From Desulfocarbo indianensis (GTDB taxonomy: Bacteria; Desulfobacterota; Desulfarculia; Desulfarculales; Desulfarculaceae), in assembly GCA_001184205.1 (NCBI GenBank), contig LBMP01000005.1, positions 310,001-374,000 on the forward strand: a stretch of DNA of 64,000 nt. Direction: 5' to 3'. Below are positions 8,281 through 17,626 of this stretch, piece by piece; within the stretch, counting starts at the first letter, position 1, and each line of letters begins with the position of its first letter. A program made the position numbers and the translations under genes. The notes below the pieces were generated by a model that was given only the letters and a program-made list of their open reading frames with translations, had not been told where the DNA came from and searched no databases.

Positions 8281-9213
8281 ATGAGCCGCCTCGTCATCGC
8301 CACCCGCAAAAGCCCCTTGGCCCTGGCCCAGGCGGAATGGGTGGCTGAGCGCCTGGCCGCCCAAAAGCCGGGCCTGGAGGTCGAGCTCAAGAAGATAATC
8401 ACCCAGGGCGACAAAATCCTGGACGTGGCCCTGGCCAAGGTGGGCGGCAAGGGCCTTTTCGTCAAGGAGATCGAGGAGGCCCTCTTGCGCGGCGAGGCCG
8501 ACCTGGCGGTGCATTCCATGAAGGACGTGCCGGCCGAACTGCCGCCCGGCCTGGTCATCGCCGGGGTGAGCCCGCGCGAGGACGTGCGCGACGCCCTGGT
8601 GAGCCGGGAGGGGGCGGGCTTGGCCCAACTGCCGTTAGGGGCCAGGATAGGCACCAGCAGCCTGCGGCGCGGGGCCCAGCTCTTGGCCCTGCGGCCCGAT
8701 TTCGAGATAGTGAACGTGCGCGGCAACGTGCAGACCCGCCTGAAGAAGATGGAAGAGCTGGGCCTGGCGGCGGTGGTGCTGGCCTCGGCCGGGCTCAGCC
8801 GGCTGGGCCTGAGCCATCTCATCACCGAAAGGATCGGCGTGCAGACCATACTCCCGGCGGTGGGACAGGGCGCCCTGGGCCTGGAATGCCGCCAGGACGA
8901 CCAGGAAACCCGGCGCCTGATCTTGGGCGTCAGCGACCCGGTGGCGGCGGCGGCGGTGGAGGCGGAACGCGCCTTTCTGGCCCGCCTGGAGGGCGGCTGC
9001 CAGGTGCCCATCGCCGGGCACGCCGTGGTGGAGGGCGCTGACCTGGCCTTTAGCGGCCTGGTGGCCAGCCTGGACGGCAAGCAACTGGTGCGCGGCCAGG
9101 GGCGGGCCAAAAAGGAAAAGGCCGCCAATCTGGGCCGCCGGGTGGCCGAGGATATCCTGGAGCGCGGCGCCCGCGAAATACTGGCCCAGGTATATGGGGA
9201 GACTCCGGCATGA
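8281..9213 (+). CDS. hemC: Hydroxymethylbilane synthase
   Basis: A 310-residue porphobilinogen deaminase that joins four porphobilinogen units into hydroxymethylbilane. It begins with the family signature RLVIATRKSPLALAQA; VHSMKDVPAELP and the Arg-rich segment IGTSSLRRGAQL line the active site. LEGGCQVPIAGHA near residue 240 carries the Cys that binds the dipyrromethane cofactor. Length is normal. The stop overlaps the next start as ATGA, so it is coupled to the cobA/hemD fusion and supplies tetrapyrrole for siroheme, heme and cobalamin. Confidence 0.97.
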   Translation: MSRLVIATRKSPLALAQAEWVAERLAAQKPGLEVELKKIITQGDKILDVALAKVGGKGLFVKEIEEALLRGEADLAVHSMKDVPAELPPGLVIAGVSPREDVRDALVSREGAGLAQLPLGARIGTSSLRRGAQLLALRPDFEIVNVRGNVQTRLKKMEELGLAAVVLASAGLSRLGLSHLITERIGVQTILPAVGQGALGLECRQDDQETRRLILGVSDPVAAAAVEAERAFLARLEGGCQVPIAGHAVVEGADLAFSGLVASLDGKQLVRGQGRAKKEKAANLGRRVAEDILERGAREILAQVYGETPA

Positions 9214-10748
9214 GCGGCAAGGTTTATCTGGTGGGGGCCGGCCCCGGCGACCCCGGCCTCTTCACCCTTAAGGGCGCGGCCTGCCTGAAAAAGGCCCAGG
9301 TGGTGGTCTACGACTACCTGGCCAACCCGGAGCTTCTGGCCCTGGCCCCGGCCCAGGCCGAGCGCATCTACGTGGGCAAGAAGGGCGGGCAGCACACCAA
9401 GCGCCAGGAGGACATCAACCGGCTTTTGTGCGATCTGGCGGCGGCGGGCAAGACCGTGGTGCGCCTGAAGGGCGGCGATCCCTACGTGTTCGGCCGCGGC
9501 GGCGAGGAGGCCAGCGCCCTAGCCCGGCGCGGCCTGGCCTTCGAGGTGGTGCCGGGGGTGACCAGCGCCATCGCCGCGCCCAGCTACGCCGGCATACCGG
9601 TCACCGACCGCCGGGCCACCACCGAGGTGGCCTTCATCACCGGCCACGAGGACCCCGGCAAGCCGGGCTCCACCATCAACTGGGCCTCCCTGGCCGGCAT
9701 CGGCAGCCTGGTGTTTCTCATGGGGGTGAAAAACCTGCCCCACATCTGCGCCCAGCTCATGGCCCACGGCAAGCCGGCCGACACCCCGGCGGCGGCGGTG
9801 CGCTGGGGCACCATGCCCCGGCAGCGCACCGTGGCCGGCACCCTGGCCGATTTGCCGAAAAAAGTGGAAGCCGCGGGCCTAAAGGCCCCGGCCATCACCA
9901 TCGTGGGCCAGGTGGTGGGCCTGCGCGATGAGCTGCTCTGGTTCGAGCGCCTGCCCCTTTTCGGCCGGCGGGTGGTGGTCACCCGCACCAGGGAGCAGGC
10001 CTCCCGGCTTTCCGGCCAGCTCCGGGAGCTGGGGGCCGAGGTGCTGGAGATACCCACCATCGCGGTGCGCCCCCCGGCCGACGGCCAACCCCTGGCCCAG
10101 GCCTGCCAAAACATCGAGGGCTACGACTGGCTCATCTTCACCAGCCCCAACGGGGTGAAGGCCTTTTTCAACGCCCTGGCCGAGGCTGGCAAGGACTGCC
10201 GCGCCCTTCACCGGGCCAAGGTGGCGGTGATCGGCCCGGCCACGGGCCAGGCCCTGGCCAAGCGGGGCCTCAAGCCAGACCTGGTGGCCCGCACCTTCGT
10301 GGCCGAAGGCCTCTTGCAATCCCTGGCGGAATACGACCTGGCCGGAGCCAAGGCGCTTCTGCCCAGGGCGGCCCAGGCCAGGGAAGTGCTGCCCGAGACC
10401 CTGGCCTCCCGGGGCGCCAAAGTTGAGGTGGTGCCGGCCTATGAAACCGTGGCCCCGCCCGAAGCGGCTAAAGCCCTGCGGGAGGCCCTGGAGCAGGGCT
10501 TCGACGCGGTGACCTTCACCTCCAGCTCCACGGTGGAAAACTTCCTGGCGCTCCTGGACCAGGCCGGCCGGGAGGAACTCATCCGCCGCAGCCAAAGCGG
10601 CCAGGCCTGCCTGGCCAGCATCGGGCCCATAACCTCTGAAACCGCTCGCCGACACGGGCTGGCCATCGCGGTGGAACCCGCCGCCTATACCATCGACGCC
10701 CTGGTGGAGGCCCTGGCCGCGCATTTCGCCGCCAAAGCCGATTCCTGA
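9210..10748 (+). CDS. cobA/hemD: Uroporphyrinogen-III methyltransferase / synthase fusion
   Basis: A 512-residue two-domain enzyme. Residues 1 to ~245 are the SAM-dependent uroporphyrinogen-III C-methyltransferase (KVYLVGAGPGDPGLFT, VVRLKGGDPYVFGRGGEE, VPGVTSAIAAPSYAGIP), which makes precorrin-2. Residues ~250-512 are uroporphyrinogen-III synthase (VVVTRTREQASRLS, WLIFTSPNGVKAF, VTFTSSSTVENF), which cyclises the HemC product. The fusion channels hydroxymethylbilane directly to precorrin-2 for siroheme and B12, an order common in anaerobic bacteria. It overlaps hemC by 4 bases and the helicase start by one. Confidence 0.96.
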   Translation: MSGKVYLVGAGPGDPGLFTLKGAACLKKAQVVVYDYLANPELLALAPAQAERIYVGKKGGQHTKRQEDINRLLCDLAAAGKTVVRLKGGDPYVFGRGGEEASALARRGLAFEVVPGVTSAIAAPSYAGIPVTDRRATTEVAFITGHEDPGKPGSTINWASLAGIGSLVFLMGVKNLPHICAQLMAHGKPADTPAAAVRWGTMPRQRTVAGTLADLPKKVEAAGLKAPAITIVGQVVGLRDELLWFERLPLFGRRVVVTRTREQASRLSGQLRELGAEVLEIPTIAVRPPADGQPLAQACQNIEGYDWLIFTSPNGVKAFFNALAEAGKDCRALHRAKVAVIGPATGQALAKRGLKPDLVARTFVAEGLLQSLAEYDLAGAKALLPRAAQAREVLPETLASRGAKVEVVPAYETVAPPEAAKALREALEQGFDAVTFTSSSTVENFLALLDQAGREELIRRSQSGQACLASIGPITSETARRHGLAIAVEPAAYTIDALVEALAAHFAAKADS

Positions 10749-12892
10749 TGCCCGGCGACCTGTTCTCAGAGCCGGCTTCCTTAAAGGGCCTCAACGAGGC
10801 CCAGCGCCACGCGGTCTCCCTGGGCAAGGGGCCCATCCTGGTCATCGCCGGGGCGGGCACCGGCAAGACCCGCACCCTGGTGCACCGGGTGGCCTATCTG
10901 GTGGAGCAGGGCGAGTTTCCCGAAAGCATATTGCTCCTCACCTTCACCCGCCGCGCGGCCGAGGAGATGCTCATCCGGGCCCGCGCCCTCAACCCGGCCT
11001 GCGCCGCGGTGCCCGGCGGCACTTTTCATTCGGTGTGCCACCGCCTCTTGCGGGCCTATGGCGAGCGCATCGGCCTGAGCCAGCGCTTCACGGTCATCGA
11101 CCCGGCCGACTGCCAGCAGATCATAAAGGGCGCGGTGGAGGAGCTGGGCCTCAAGCAGGCCGGCGAGCGCCGCTTTCCCAAAAACCGCACCATGGCCGAC
11201 CTAATAAGCAAGAGCCGCAACCTGGAACTGAGCCTGGAGGATACCCTGGAGGCCCACGCGGCCCATCTTCTGGATTACGGCGACCGCATCTCGGCGGCGG
11301 CCAAGGCCTATGAGCAGGCCAAGCGCGAACAGCACCTGGTGGATTACGACGACCTCTTGTTCCTCAGCGAAAAGCTCCTGCAGGAGCACCGCGACCTGCG
11401 CCAGGACCTGCACCAGCGCTGGCGGCATCTTCTGGTGGACGAATACCAGGACACCAACGCGGTGCAGGCCCGCCTGGTTTCCCTTCTGACCGGGCCGGAG
11501 CGCAACGTGATGGTGGTGGGCGACGACGCCCAGTCCATCTACGCCTTCCGGGGCGCGCGTTTGAGCAACATCCTGGAGTTCCCCCAGACCTTTCCCGGCA
11601 CCCGCCTGGTGAAGCTGGAGCGCAACTACCGCTCGGCCCAGCCCATCCTGGATTTGACCAACGCGGTGATCGCCCAGGCCCGCCGCCGCTACGACAAGCG
11701 GCTTTACTCGGAAAAGAGCGAGGGCCCCAAGCCGGAGCTGCTGCGCGCCAGGGATCAGCGCGGCCAGTCGCGCCTGGTGGTGGAGCGCATCGTCAAGCTC
11801 CTGGACCGGGGCGTCAAGCCGGAGCGCGTGGCGGTGCTTTTCCGGGCGGGGCGCGATTCCTTTGACCTGGAAAACGAACTCAGGGCCGAATGGCTGCCCT
11901 TCGTGAAATACGGCGGCATCCGCTTCGTGGAGCTGGCTCACGTGAAAGACGCCATGGCCCATTTGCGGGTGGTGGCCAATCCCGTGGATTTCCTTTCCTG
12001 GCAGCGGCTCCTGATGCTGATGCCCGGCGTGGGCCCCAAGACCGCCCAGCAGATCATCGCCCATCTGGTGGCCCAGGGCGAGCCCCAGGACTACGCCTCC
12101 CGCCTGGCCGGCGCGCCCCAGGCCAAACGGCTCGCCCAGCTGGCCGAGCTGGCCGCCCTGATGGAAGACCTGCGCCGGCCGGATTTGAGTCCGCTGAAGG
12201 CGGTGGAGAAGGTGCTGGATTACTACGCGCCCGTCTGCCAGGAGGCCTACGAGGACTACCCCCGCCGCCTCAAGGACCTGGAGGAGCTGCCCGCCCTGGC
12301 CAGCCAGCACGCCAACCTGGCCGAGTTCATGGCCGAGGTGGTGCTGGACCCGCCCGAGGCCCCCGGCCAATCCCCCCTGGCCGCCCGGCCGCTCACCCTC
12401 TCCACGGTGCACTCGGCCAAGGGCAAGGAATGGGACCACGTGTTCGTGCTGTGGGCCAGCGAGGGGCGCTTCCCGTCCTTCCCCAGCCTGGAGGACGAGG
12501 AGGCCATGGAGGAAGAGCTGCGCCTGTTCTACGTGGCCTGCACCAGGGCGGCCCGCGAGCTGGTGCTCCTGGCCCCCCGCGAGCATTATTTCGAAGGCGC
12601 CGGCTGGCGGCCCATGCCGGTGTCCCGCTTCGTGGATGAAGTCCCCCCCACCCTCATGTCCCAGCCGGCCGCGGGGCCGGTTTTCCCGGTGCCCGAGCCG
12701 GACGCGCAGCCCGCCTCCCGGGGCAGCCAAAGCCAGGCCAGGACCTTCGGCGTGGGCCAAAAGGTCAGGCACCAGACCTTTGGCCGGGGCAAGGTCATGG
12801 GCTACCAAGGCGACGCGAAAATAATAGTTTACTTCGAGAAGTTCGGGCTTAAGATACTGCTGTTGGAATTCGCCAATCTGCAACCGGCCTGA
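10748..12892 (+). CDS. UvrD/PcrA-type superfamily 1 DNA helicase
   Basis: A 714-residue 3'-5' helicase. Motif I is AGAGTGKT, motif Ia TFTRRAAEEM, motif II LLVDEYQDTN, motif III GDDAQSIYAFRGA, motif V STVHSAKGKEWDHV, and motif VI RLFYVACTRA; all are intact. The C-terminal ~45 residues (VGQKVRHQTFGRGKVMGY) form the Tudor-like domain of PcrA/UvrD that contacts RNA polymerase. It should act in nucleotide excision repair and clearing of recombination intermediates. The ATG overlaps the cobA/hemD stop (TGATG). It is closer to PcrA/UvrD than to Rep because of the C-terminal domain; I leave the symbol blank. Confidence 0.93.
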   Translation: MPGDLFSEPASLKGLNEAQRHAVSLGKGPILVIAGAGTGKTRTLVHRVAYLVEQGEFPESILLLTFTRRAAEEMLIRARALNPACAAVPGGTFHSVCHRLLRAYGERIGLSQRFTVIDPADCQQIIKGAVEELGLKQAGERRFPKNRTMADLISKSRNLELSLEDTLEAHAAHLLDYGDRISAAAKAYEQAKREQHLVDYDDLLFLSEKLLQEHRDLRQDLHQRWRHLLVDEYQDTNAVQARLVSLLTGPERNVMVVGDDAQSIYAFRGARLSNILEFPQTFPGTRLVKLERNYRSAQPILDLTNAVIAQARRRYDKRLYSEKSEGPKPELLRARDQRGQSRLVVERIVKLLDRGVKPERVAVLFRAGRDSFDLENELRAEWLPFVKYGGIRFVELAHVKDAMAHLRVVANPVDFLSWQRLLMLMPGVGPKTAQQIIAHLVAQGEPQDYASRLAGAPQAKRLAQLAELAALMEDLRRPDLSPLKAVEKVLDYYAPVCQEAYEDYPRRLKDLEELPALASQHANLAEFMAEVVLDPPEAPGQSPLAARPLTLSTVHSAKGKEWDHVFVLWASEGRFPSFPSLEDEEAMEEELRLFYVACTRAARELVLLAPREHYFEGAGWRPMPVSRFVDEVPPTLMSQPAAGPVFPVPEPDAQPASRGSQSQARTFGVGQKVRHQTFGRGKVMGYQGDAKIIVYFEKFGLKILLLEFANLQPA

Positions 12893-12922
12893 TCTCGGGC
12901 CGCACTCGCGAGCAAACCGACT

Positions 12923-14221
12923 ATGGACGCCTATACCGAGGCCTTGGACCGCCTGTACGCCCTGCAAAAGTTCGGCATCAAGCTAGGCCTCAACTCCACG
13001 GAAAACCTGTTAAAAAGGCTAGGCAACCCCCACGGGGGCCTGCGATGCGTCCATTTGGCGGGCACCAACGGCAAGGGCTCGGTGGGAGCCATGCTGGAGG
13101 CGGCGCTTTTAGCCGCCGGGATGAAGACCGGCTTTTACACCTCGCCCCACCTGATTCATTTTTCCGAGCGCTTTCGCCTAAACGGCGCGGAGATCGAAAA
13201 ACCGCGCGTCTTGGAGCTCATCAACCGGGTGTGGGAGGTCTGCGACCAGCGCGAGCCGCCCACCTTTTTTGAATTCGTCACGGCCATGGCTTTCGTCTAT
13301 TTCGCCGAGGCCGGCTGCCAATGGACCATCCTGGAAACCGGCCTGGGCGGCCGCCTGGACGCCACCAACGTCTGCGCGCCCCAGGCCACGGTCATCACCA
13401 ACATCGGCCTGGAGCACCAGGAGTACCTGGGCGACACCCTGCGCGACATCGCCTGGGAAAAAGCCGGCATAATCAAGCAAAACGTGCCCCTGGTGCACGG
13501 GGTCCAGCAACCGGCGGCCCGCCGGGTGGTGGAGGAGCGGGCCGCCGAACTGAAGGCGCCCATCATCCGCAAGGGGCGCGACATCAGCTTCCGCCGGGCG
13601 CGGGACGGCCGCTTCACCCTGCACGGCCGGCTCTGGACGCTAAAAAACGCGGCCACCAACCTGCACGGCCGCCATCAGCCCAGCAACGCCTGCCTGGCCC
13701 TGGGCGCTCTGGAGGTAATGTCCGAAAAAGGCGCGCCGGTGGGGCCCGAGCACCTGCGCCAGGGCCTGGGCCAGGTGCACTGGCCCGGCCGTCTGGAGCA
13801 GTTCCCCACCCCGGAAGGCCAGCCCACCGTCTGGCTGGACGGCGCCCACAACCTGCCGGCGGCCAGGGCCCTCATGGAAAGCCTGGATCTGGTGCGCCAG
13901 GCCCGCTTTCCCCTGGTGATGGTGGTGGGAGTGATGGCGGACAAGGACATCCCCAACATCCTGGCGAACTTGGTGCCCGCCGCCGATTGGGTGGTCTATT
14001 CGCGCCCCTCCTATTCCCGGGCGGCCGATCCGGTGGCGCTGGCCAAGGCCACGCCCCAGGGGTCTCCGCCCTTTGAGCAAGAGCCGGATTTGGCCAAGGC
14101 CTTGGAAAAGGCCCGCCTGCGGGCGGGCAAGGGGGGGGTGGTGCTGGTAACCGGCAGCCTTTTCACGGTGGGCGAGGCCAGGGCCATCCTGACCGGGGAC
14201 CCCACAAGCGACTTGCCATAG
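12923..14221 (+). CDS. folC: Dihydrofolate synthase / folylpolyglutamate synthase
   Basis: A 432-residue Mur-ligase-family enzyme that adds glutamate to dihydropteroate and folates. The P-loop is HLAGTNGKGSVGAM, followed by the FolC-specific segment FYTSPHLIHFSERFRLNG and WLDGAHNLPAARAL in the C-terminal domain. N-terminal, central ATPase and C-terminal Rossmann domains are all present at normal length. It starts 30 bases after the helicase. The stop codon lies at the edge of a strong hairpin, so this is probably the end of the transcript. Confidence 0.95.
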   Translation: MDAYTEALDRLYALQKFGIKLGLNSTENLLKRLGNPHGGLRCVHLAGTNGKGSVGAMLEAALLAAGMKTGFYTSPHLIHFSERFRLNGAEIEKPRVLELINRVWEVCDQREPPTFFEFVTAMAFVYFAEAGCQWTILETGLGGRLDATNVCAPQATVITNIGLEHQEYLGDTLRDIAWEKAGIIKQNVPLVHGVQQPAARRVVEERAAELKAPIIRKGRDISFRRARDGRFTLHGRLWTLKNAATNLHGRHQPSNACLALGALEVMSEKGAPVGPEHLRQGLGQVHWPGRLEQFPTPEGQPTVWLDGAHNLPAARALMESLDLVRQARFPLVMVVGVMADKDIPNILANLVPAADWVVYSRPSYSRAADPVALAKATPQGSPPFEQEPDLAKALEKARLRAGKGGVVLVTGSLFTVGEARAILTGDPTSDLP

Positions 14222-14247
14222 CCGCACCCATTTGCTAGGGTGCGGCT
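14220..14247 (+). terminator. Hairpin terminator after folC
   Basis: A perfect 10-base inverted repeat, AGCCGCACCC (14220-14229) and GGGTGCGGCT (14238-14247), with an 8-base loop, begins within the folC stop codon. There is no T-run after it, so termination would be weak or factor-assisted. An in-frame methionine codon for lptD at 14232 lies in this loop and is unlikely to be used. Confidence 0.5.
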
Positions 14248-14288
14248 GGCAACAAACTTATACGCTCTCAAGACAAACTGGGAGAAAG

Positions 14289-16538
14289 ATGTTGGCTGGG
14301 CGCTTTAAACTGACCAAGCAATTAGGCCGGGGCGTATTTTTAGTTTTCCTTATGGGAATCATGGGCTTTGGGGCGGCCAGCGCGCCAAGGGCCCTGGCCC
14401 AGGGCGAGTTGATCAAGGTCGACTCCCAGGGCCCGGTATACGTCCGCGCCGATCAAGTGGAATACGACGAGCGCAAGCTGTCCTACCTGGCCCAGGGCGA
14501 GGTGGAGGTCATCCAGGGCGAGAGCCGGCTCTTGGCCGACCGGGTGACGCTGAACTCGCAAACCCTGGTGGCCGAGGCGGAAGGCAGGGCCCGGCTGACC
14601 ATGCCAGGCCAGGTGCTCACCGGGCCCCGCATGGTGGTGGACATGGGCAGCGGCGTGGGCAAGCTCTACCAGGGCCAGATATTCATCGAGGCTTCCCATT
14701 ATTTCGTGCGCGGCGAGGAGATCGAAAAGACCGGCCCGGAGACCTACAAGATAAAATACGGCCAATTCACCACCTGCGACGGCGAAAGCCCGGCCTGGAC
14801 CATGGAGGGCAGCGAGGTGGAGGTGGACGTGGACGGCTACGGCACGGCCAAGAACACCACCTTCCGGGTCAAGGACTGGCCGGTGCTGTGGACGCCCTAC
14901 GTGGTGTTCCCCGCCAAGTTCAAGCGCCAGTCCGGCCTCCTGACCCCCCAATTCGGCAATTCCAAGCGCGACGGCTTCATTTTCTCCATCCCCTATTTCC
15001 AGACCCTGGGCGACGACCAGGACGCCACCGTCACCCTGAACTACATGTCCAAGCGCGGCACCGGCGTGGGCCTGGAATACCGCTACAGCCTGGCGCCCGG
15101 CTCCAAGGGCATGTTCATGGTGGATTACCTGCACAGTGACGGAGCCGCCGAAGACCTGTACAAAGAAGGAAAGCTGGCCTCCCCCTACAAATCCCGCTAT
15201 TGGATCAGGGGTATGGCGGACCAGAACCTGTTCAACGACACCATGCGCCTCACCCTGGATTTGGACCTGGTGAGCGACCAGGATTACACCCGTGAGTTCT
15301 CCTTCGGCAATTCGGGATTCAAGCTGACCGACGACCGTTTCAACCGCTGGTTCGGCCGCGGCCTGGAGCCGGACACCTCGCTTTTGCGCAAGAACCGCTT
15401 GAACCTGCAACGCAGTTGGTCCTCGGCCAGCTTCAACGGCGAGTTCCTTTATTGGGACGATCTGACCAGCGACAACAAGACCACCATGCAGGAGCTGCCC
15501 TCTTTAAGCTTCAACGCCACCAGGCAGCCCGTGGGCAGAACCGGGCTCTACTTCCAAATGGATTCGTATTATCATTATTACTACCGGCAGGAAGGCTCCA
15601 CCGGGCACCTCAGCGACGTGACCCCCACCTTGTCCTTGCCGTTTAACTTCAATGATTATTTCTACCTGGAGCCAAGCCTCACCTATTCGCCCCGCTTCTA
15701 CAGCGTGACCCACGACGACACCGAAGACCCGGACAACGACAAGACCGGCATGACCCATCTCTGGTCCACCAACGTGGACGCCTCCACTTATCTCTACCGG
15801 GTCTTTGATTTCGGCACCGCGGAAAACCCCTTCAAGATCAAGCACGGCTTGCGCCCCTTTGCCAATTATTTCTTCCGCCCGCAGGCGCAAGAGGACAGCG
15901 TGGCCAACCTGGCCCGGCGCGACCAGAGCCGGATCAACGCCTTCTCCTACGGCCTGCAAAACGCCCTTACCTACAAGATAATGGGCCAGGACGAAGTCAC
16001 CGGCGAGGTGGTGCCGGTCTACCGCGAGTTTTTGCGCTTTGACGTGGCGCACAGCTTCGACATTTATTCCTACCGCCGCGACAACGAAAACGGCCGTTAC
16101 TGGGGCAACGTCACCGGCCGCCTGGAGTTCGAGCCCGTATCCTATCTCTATCTGCAGGCCGATACTTCCTGGAACCTGTACAACAACCGCTTCGAAACCA
16201 TCAACGCCCAGTTGGTGGCCTCGGACAAGCGGGGCGATTCCATCAGCATGGACTATCTCAACAGCTACGGCTCCACCCACCAGATCAACACCAAGCTGAA
16301 GCTGGCCGTGACCACCGAATGGTATCTTGGCTATATCAACCGCAAGGACTTGGTGGCAGAGATAGATTTCGAGCAATCCTACGAGTTGGGCTACGAGGGC
16401 CAGTGCTGGGGCGCCAAGGTCATGTACGTGGACAGCCATTACCGCGAGCAGGGCTATTGGATAGTGTTCTCCCTGGGCGGCTTCGGCGAATTGTTGGGCT
16501 TCGGCCGCCTGGAGCAGGAAACCAACCAGCAGTATTAA
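14289..16538 (+). CDS. lptD: LPS-assembly outer-membrane protein LptD
   Basis: A 749-residue protein that, with LptE, inserts lipopolysaccharide into the outer leaflet. A signal peptide (hydrophobic core GVFLVFLMGIMGFGAAS) is followed by the periplasmic LptA-like beta-jellyroll (VYVRADQVEYDERKLSYL, the OstA repeat) and a C-terminal 26-strand barrel (from about residue 220) rich in aromatic-ended strands. I chose the ATG at 14289, which has GGGAGA just upstream; the earlier ATG lies in the folC hairpin. Only two Cys are visible in the mature protein (about 163 and 706), so a single long-range disulfide is possible, against two in E. coli. Confidence 0.95.
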   Translation: MLAGRFKLTKQLGRGVFLVFLMGIMGFGAASAPRALAQGELIKVDSQGPVYVRADQVEYDERKLSYLAQGEVEVIQGESRLLADRVTLNSQTLVAEAEGRARLTMPGQVLTGPRMVVDMGSGVGKLYQGQIFIEASHYFVRGEEIEKTGPETYKIKYGQFTTCDGESPAWTMEGSEVEVDVDGYGTAKNTTFRVKDWPVLWTPYVVFPAKFKRQSGLLTPQFGNSKRDGFIFSIPYFQTLGDDQDATVTLNYMSKRGTGVGLEYRYSLAPGSKGMFMVDYLHSDGAAEDLYKEGKLASPYKSRYWIRGMADQNLFNDTMRLTLDLDLVSDQDYTREFSFGNSGFKLTDDRFNRWFGRGLEPDTSLLRKNRLNLQRSWSSASFNGEFLYWDDLTSDNKTTMQELPSLSFNATRQPVGRTGLYFQMDSYYHYYYRQEGSTGHLSDVTPTLSLPFNFNDYFYLEPSLTYSPRFYSVTHDDTEDPDNDKTGMTHLWSTNVDASTYLYRVFDFGTAENPFKIKHGLRPFANYFFRPQAQEDSVANLARRDQSRINAFSYGLQNALTYKIMGQDEVTGEVVPVYREFLRFDVAHSFDIYSYRRDNENGRYWGNVTGRLEFEPVSYLYLQADTSWNLYNNRFETINAQLVASDKRGDSISMDYLNSYGSTHQINTKLKLAVTTEWYLGYINRKDLVAEIDFEQSYELGYEGQCWGAKVMYVDSHYREQGYWIVFSLGGFGELLGFGRLEQETNQQY

Positions 16539-16553
16539 ATAGGGGCCCCACTC

Positions 16554-16582
16554 TTGACAGACGGCCTGACGTCCCCTATATA
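16554..16582 (+). promoter_or_regulatory. Sigma-70 promoter for rplM-rpsI
   Basis: Perfect TTGACA (16554-16559), a 17-base spacer and TATATA (16577-16582, five of six). It lies between lptD and rplM and leaves a leader of about 65 bases. This is the best vegetative promoter in the window and fits a ribosomal-protein operon. Confidence 0.85.
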
Positions 16583-16653
16583 TACAGCTTCGACTTCGGA
16601 TAAGGCCCGAATATACTGTAATCAATCTTGCGAAAAGGCCTGGATTTAGGACC

Positions 16654-17088
<435 letters not shown>

Positions 17089-17100
17089 GGGAGAGCCGCC

Positions 17101-17496
17101 ATGAGTGAAAACCGTTACTACGCCACCGGCAAACGCAAGACCTCCGTGGCCCGTTGCTGGCTTGTCCCCGGCGGCGAAGGCAAGGTGGTCATCAACAACA
17201 AGGCCATGGAAGAATATTTCGGCCGCAAGACCGACCACAATATCCTGCGTCAGCCCTTGGTGCTCACCGAGACCCACGACAAGTTCGACGTCATGGCCAG
17301 CGTGCGCGGCGGCGGAACCTCCGGCCAGGCCGGCGCCATCCGCCACGGCATCGCCCGCGCCTTGTTGGAGTTCAACCCCGAGCTGCGCCTGGCCCTGAAA
17401 AGAGCCGGCTTCCTCACCCGCGACGCCCGCAAAAAGGAGCGCAAGAAGTACGGCCAGCCCGGAGCCCGCGCCCGCTTCCAATATTCCAAGCGCTAA
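17101..17496 (+). CDS. rpsI: 30S ribosomal protein S9
   Basis: A 131-residue S9 protein, recognised by [35 protein letters not shown] and the invariant C-terminus [11 protein letters not shown], whose last Lys-Arg reaches the decoding centre. GGGAGAG precedes the ATG. It is the last gene of the rplM-rpsI operon, followed directly by an intrinsic terminator. Confidence 0.98.
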   Translation: MSENRYYATGKRKTSVARCWLVPGGEGKVVINNKAMEEYFGRKTDHNILRQPLVLTETHDKFDVMASVRGGGTSGQAGAIRHGIARALLEFNPELRLALKRAGFLTRDARKKERKKYGQPGARARFQYSKR

Positions 17497-17523
17497 TTTT
17501 TCAAAGAGCGACTTGCAAGCTTG

Positions 17524-17556
17524 GGAGGGCCCCGCACGGGCCCTCCTTAATTTTTT
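17524..17556 (+). terminator. Intrinsic terminator of rplM-rpsI
   Basis: A perfect 9-base stem, GGAGGGCCC (17524-17532) with GGGCCCTCC (17538-17546), a loop of CGCAC, and the tail TTAATTTTTT. A classic rho-independent terminator 28 bases after the rpsI stop. Confidence 0.93.
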
Positions 17557-17626
17557 GGGCGCTTGCCCGGCGGGCCCGGTTTTGCTAAGGTCTGGCAGCC
17601 TGTCTTAAAATCAGGGGAGGCCTTTT

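Noticed and set aside
14232-14288. Earlier ATG for lptD at 14232
   Set aside because: It lies in the loop of the hairpin after folC and has no ribosome-binding site; ATG at 14289 gives a proper signal peptide.
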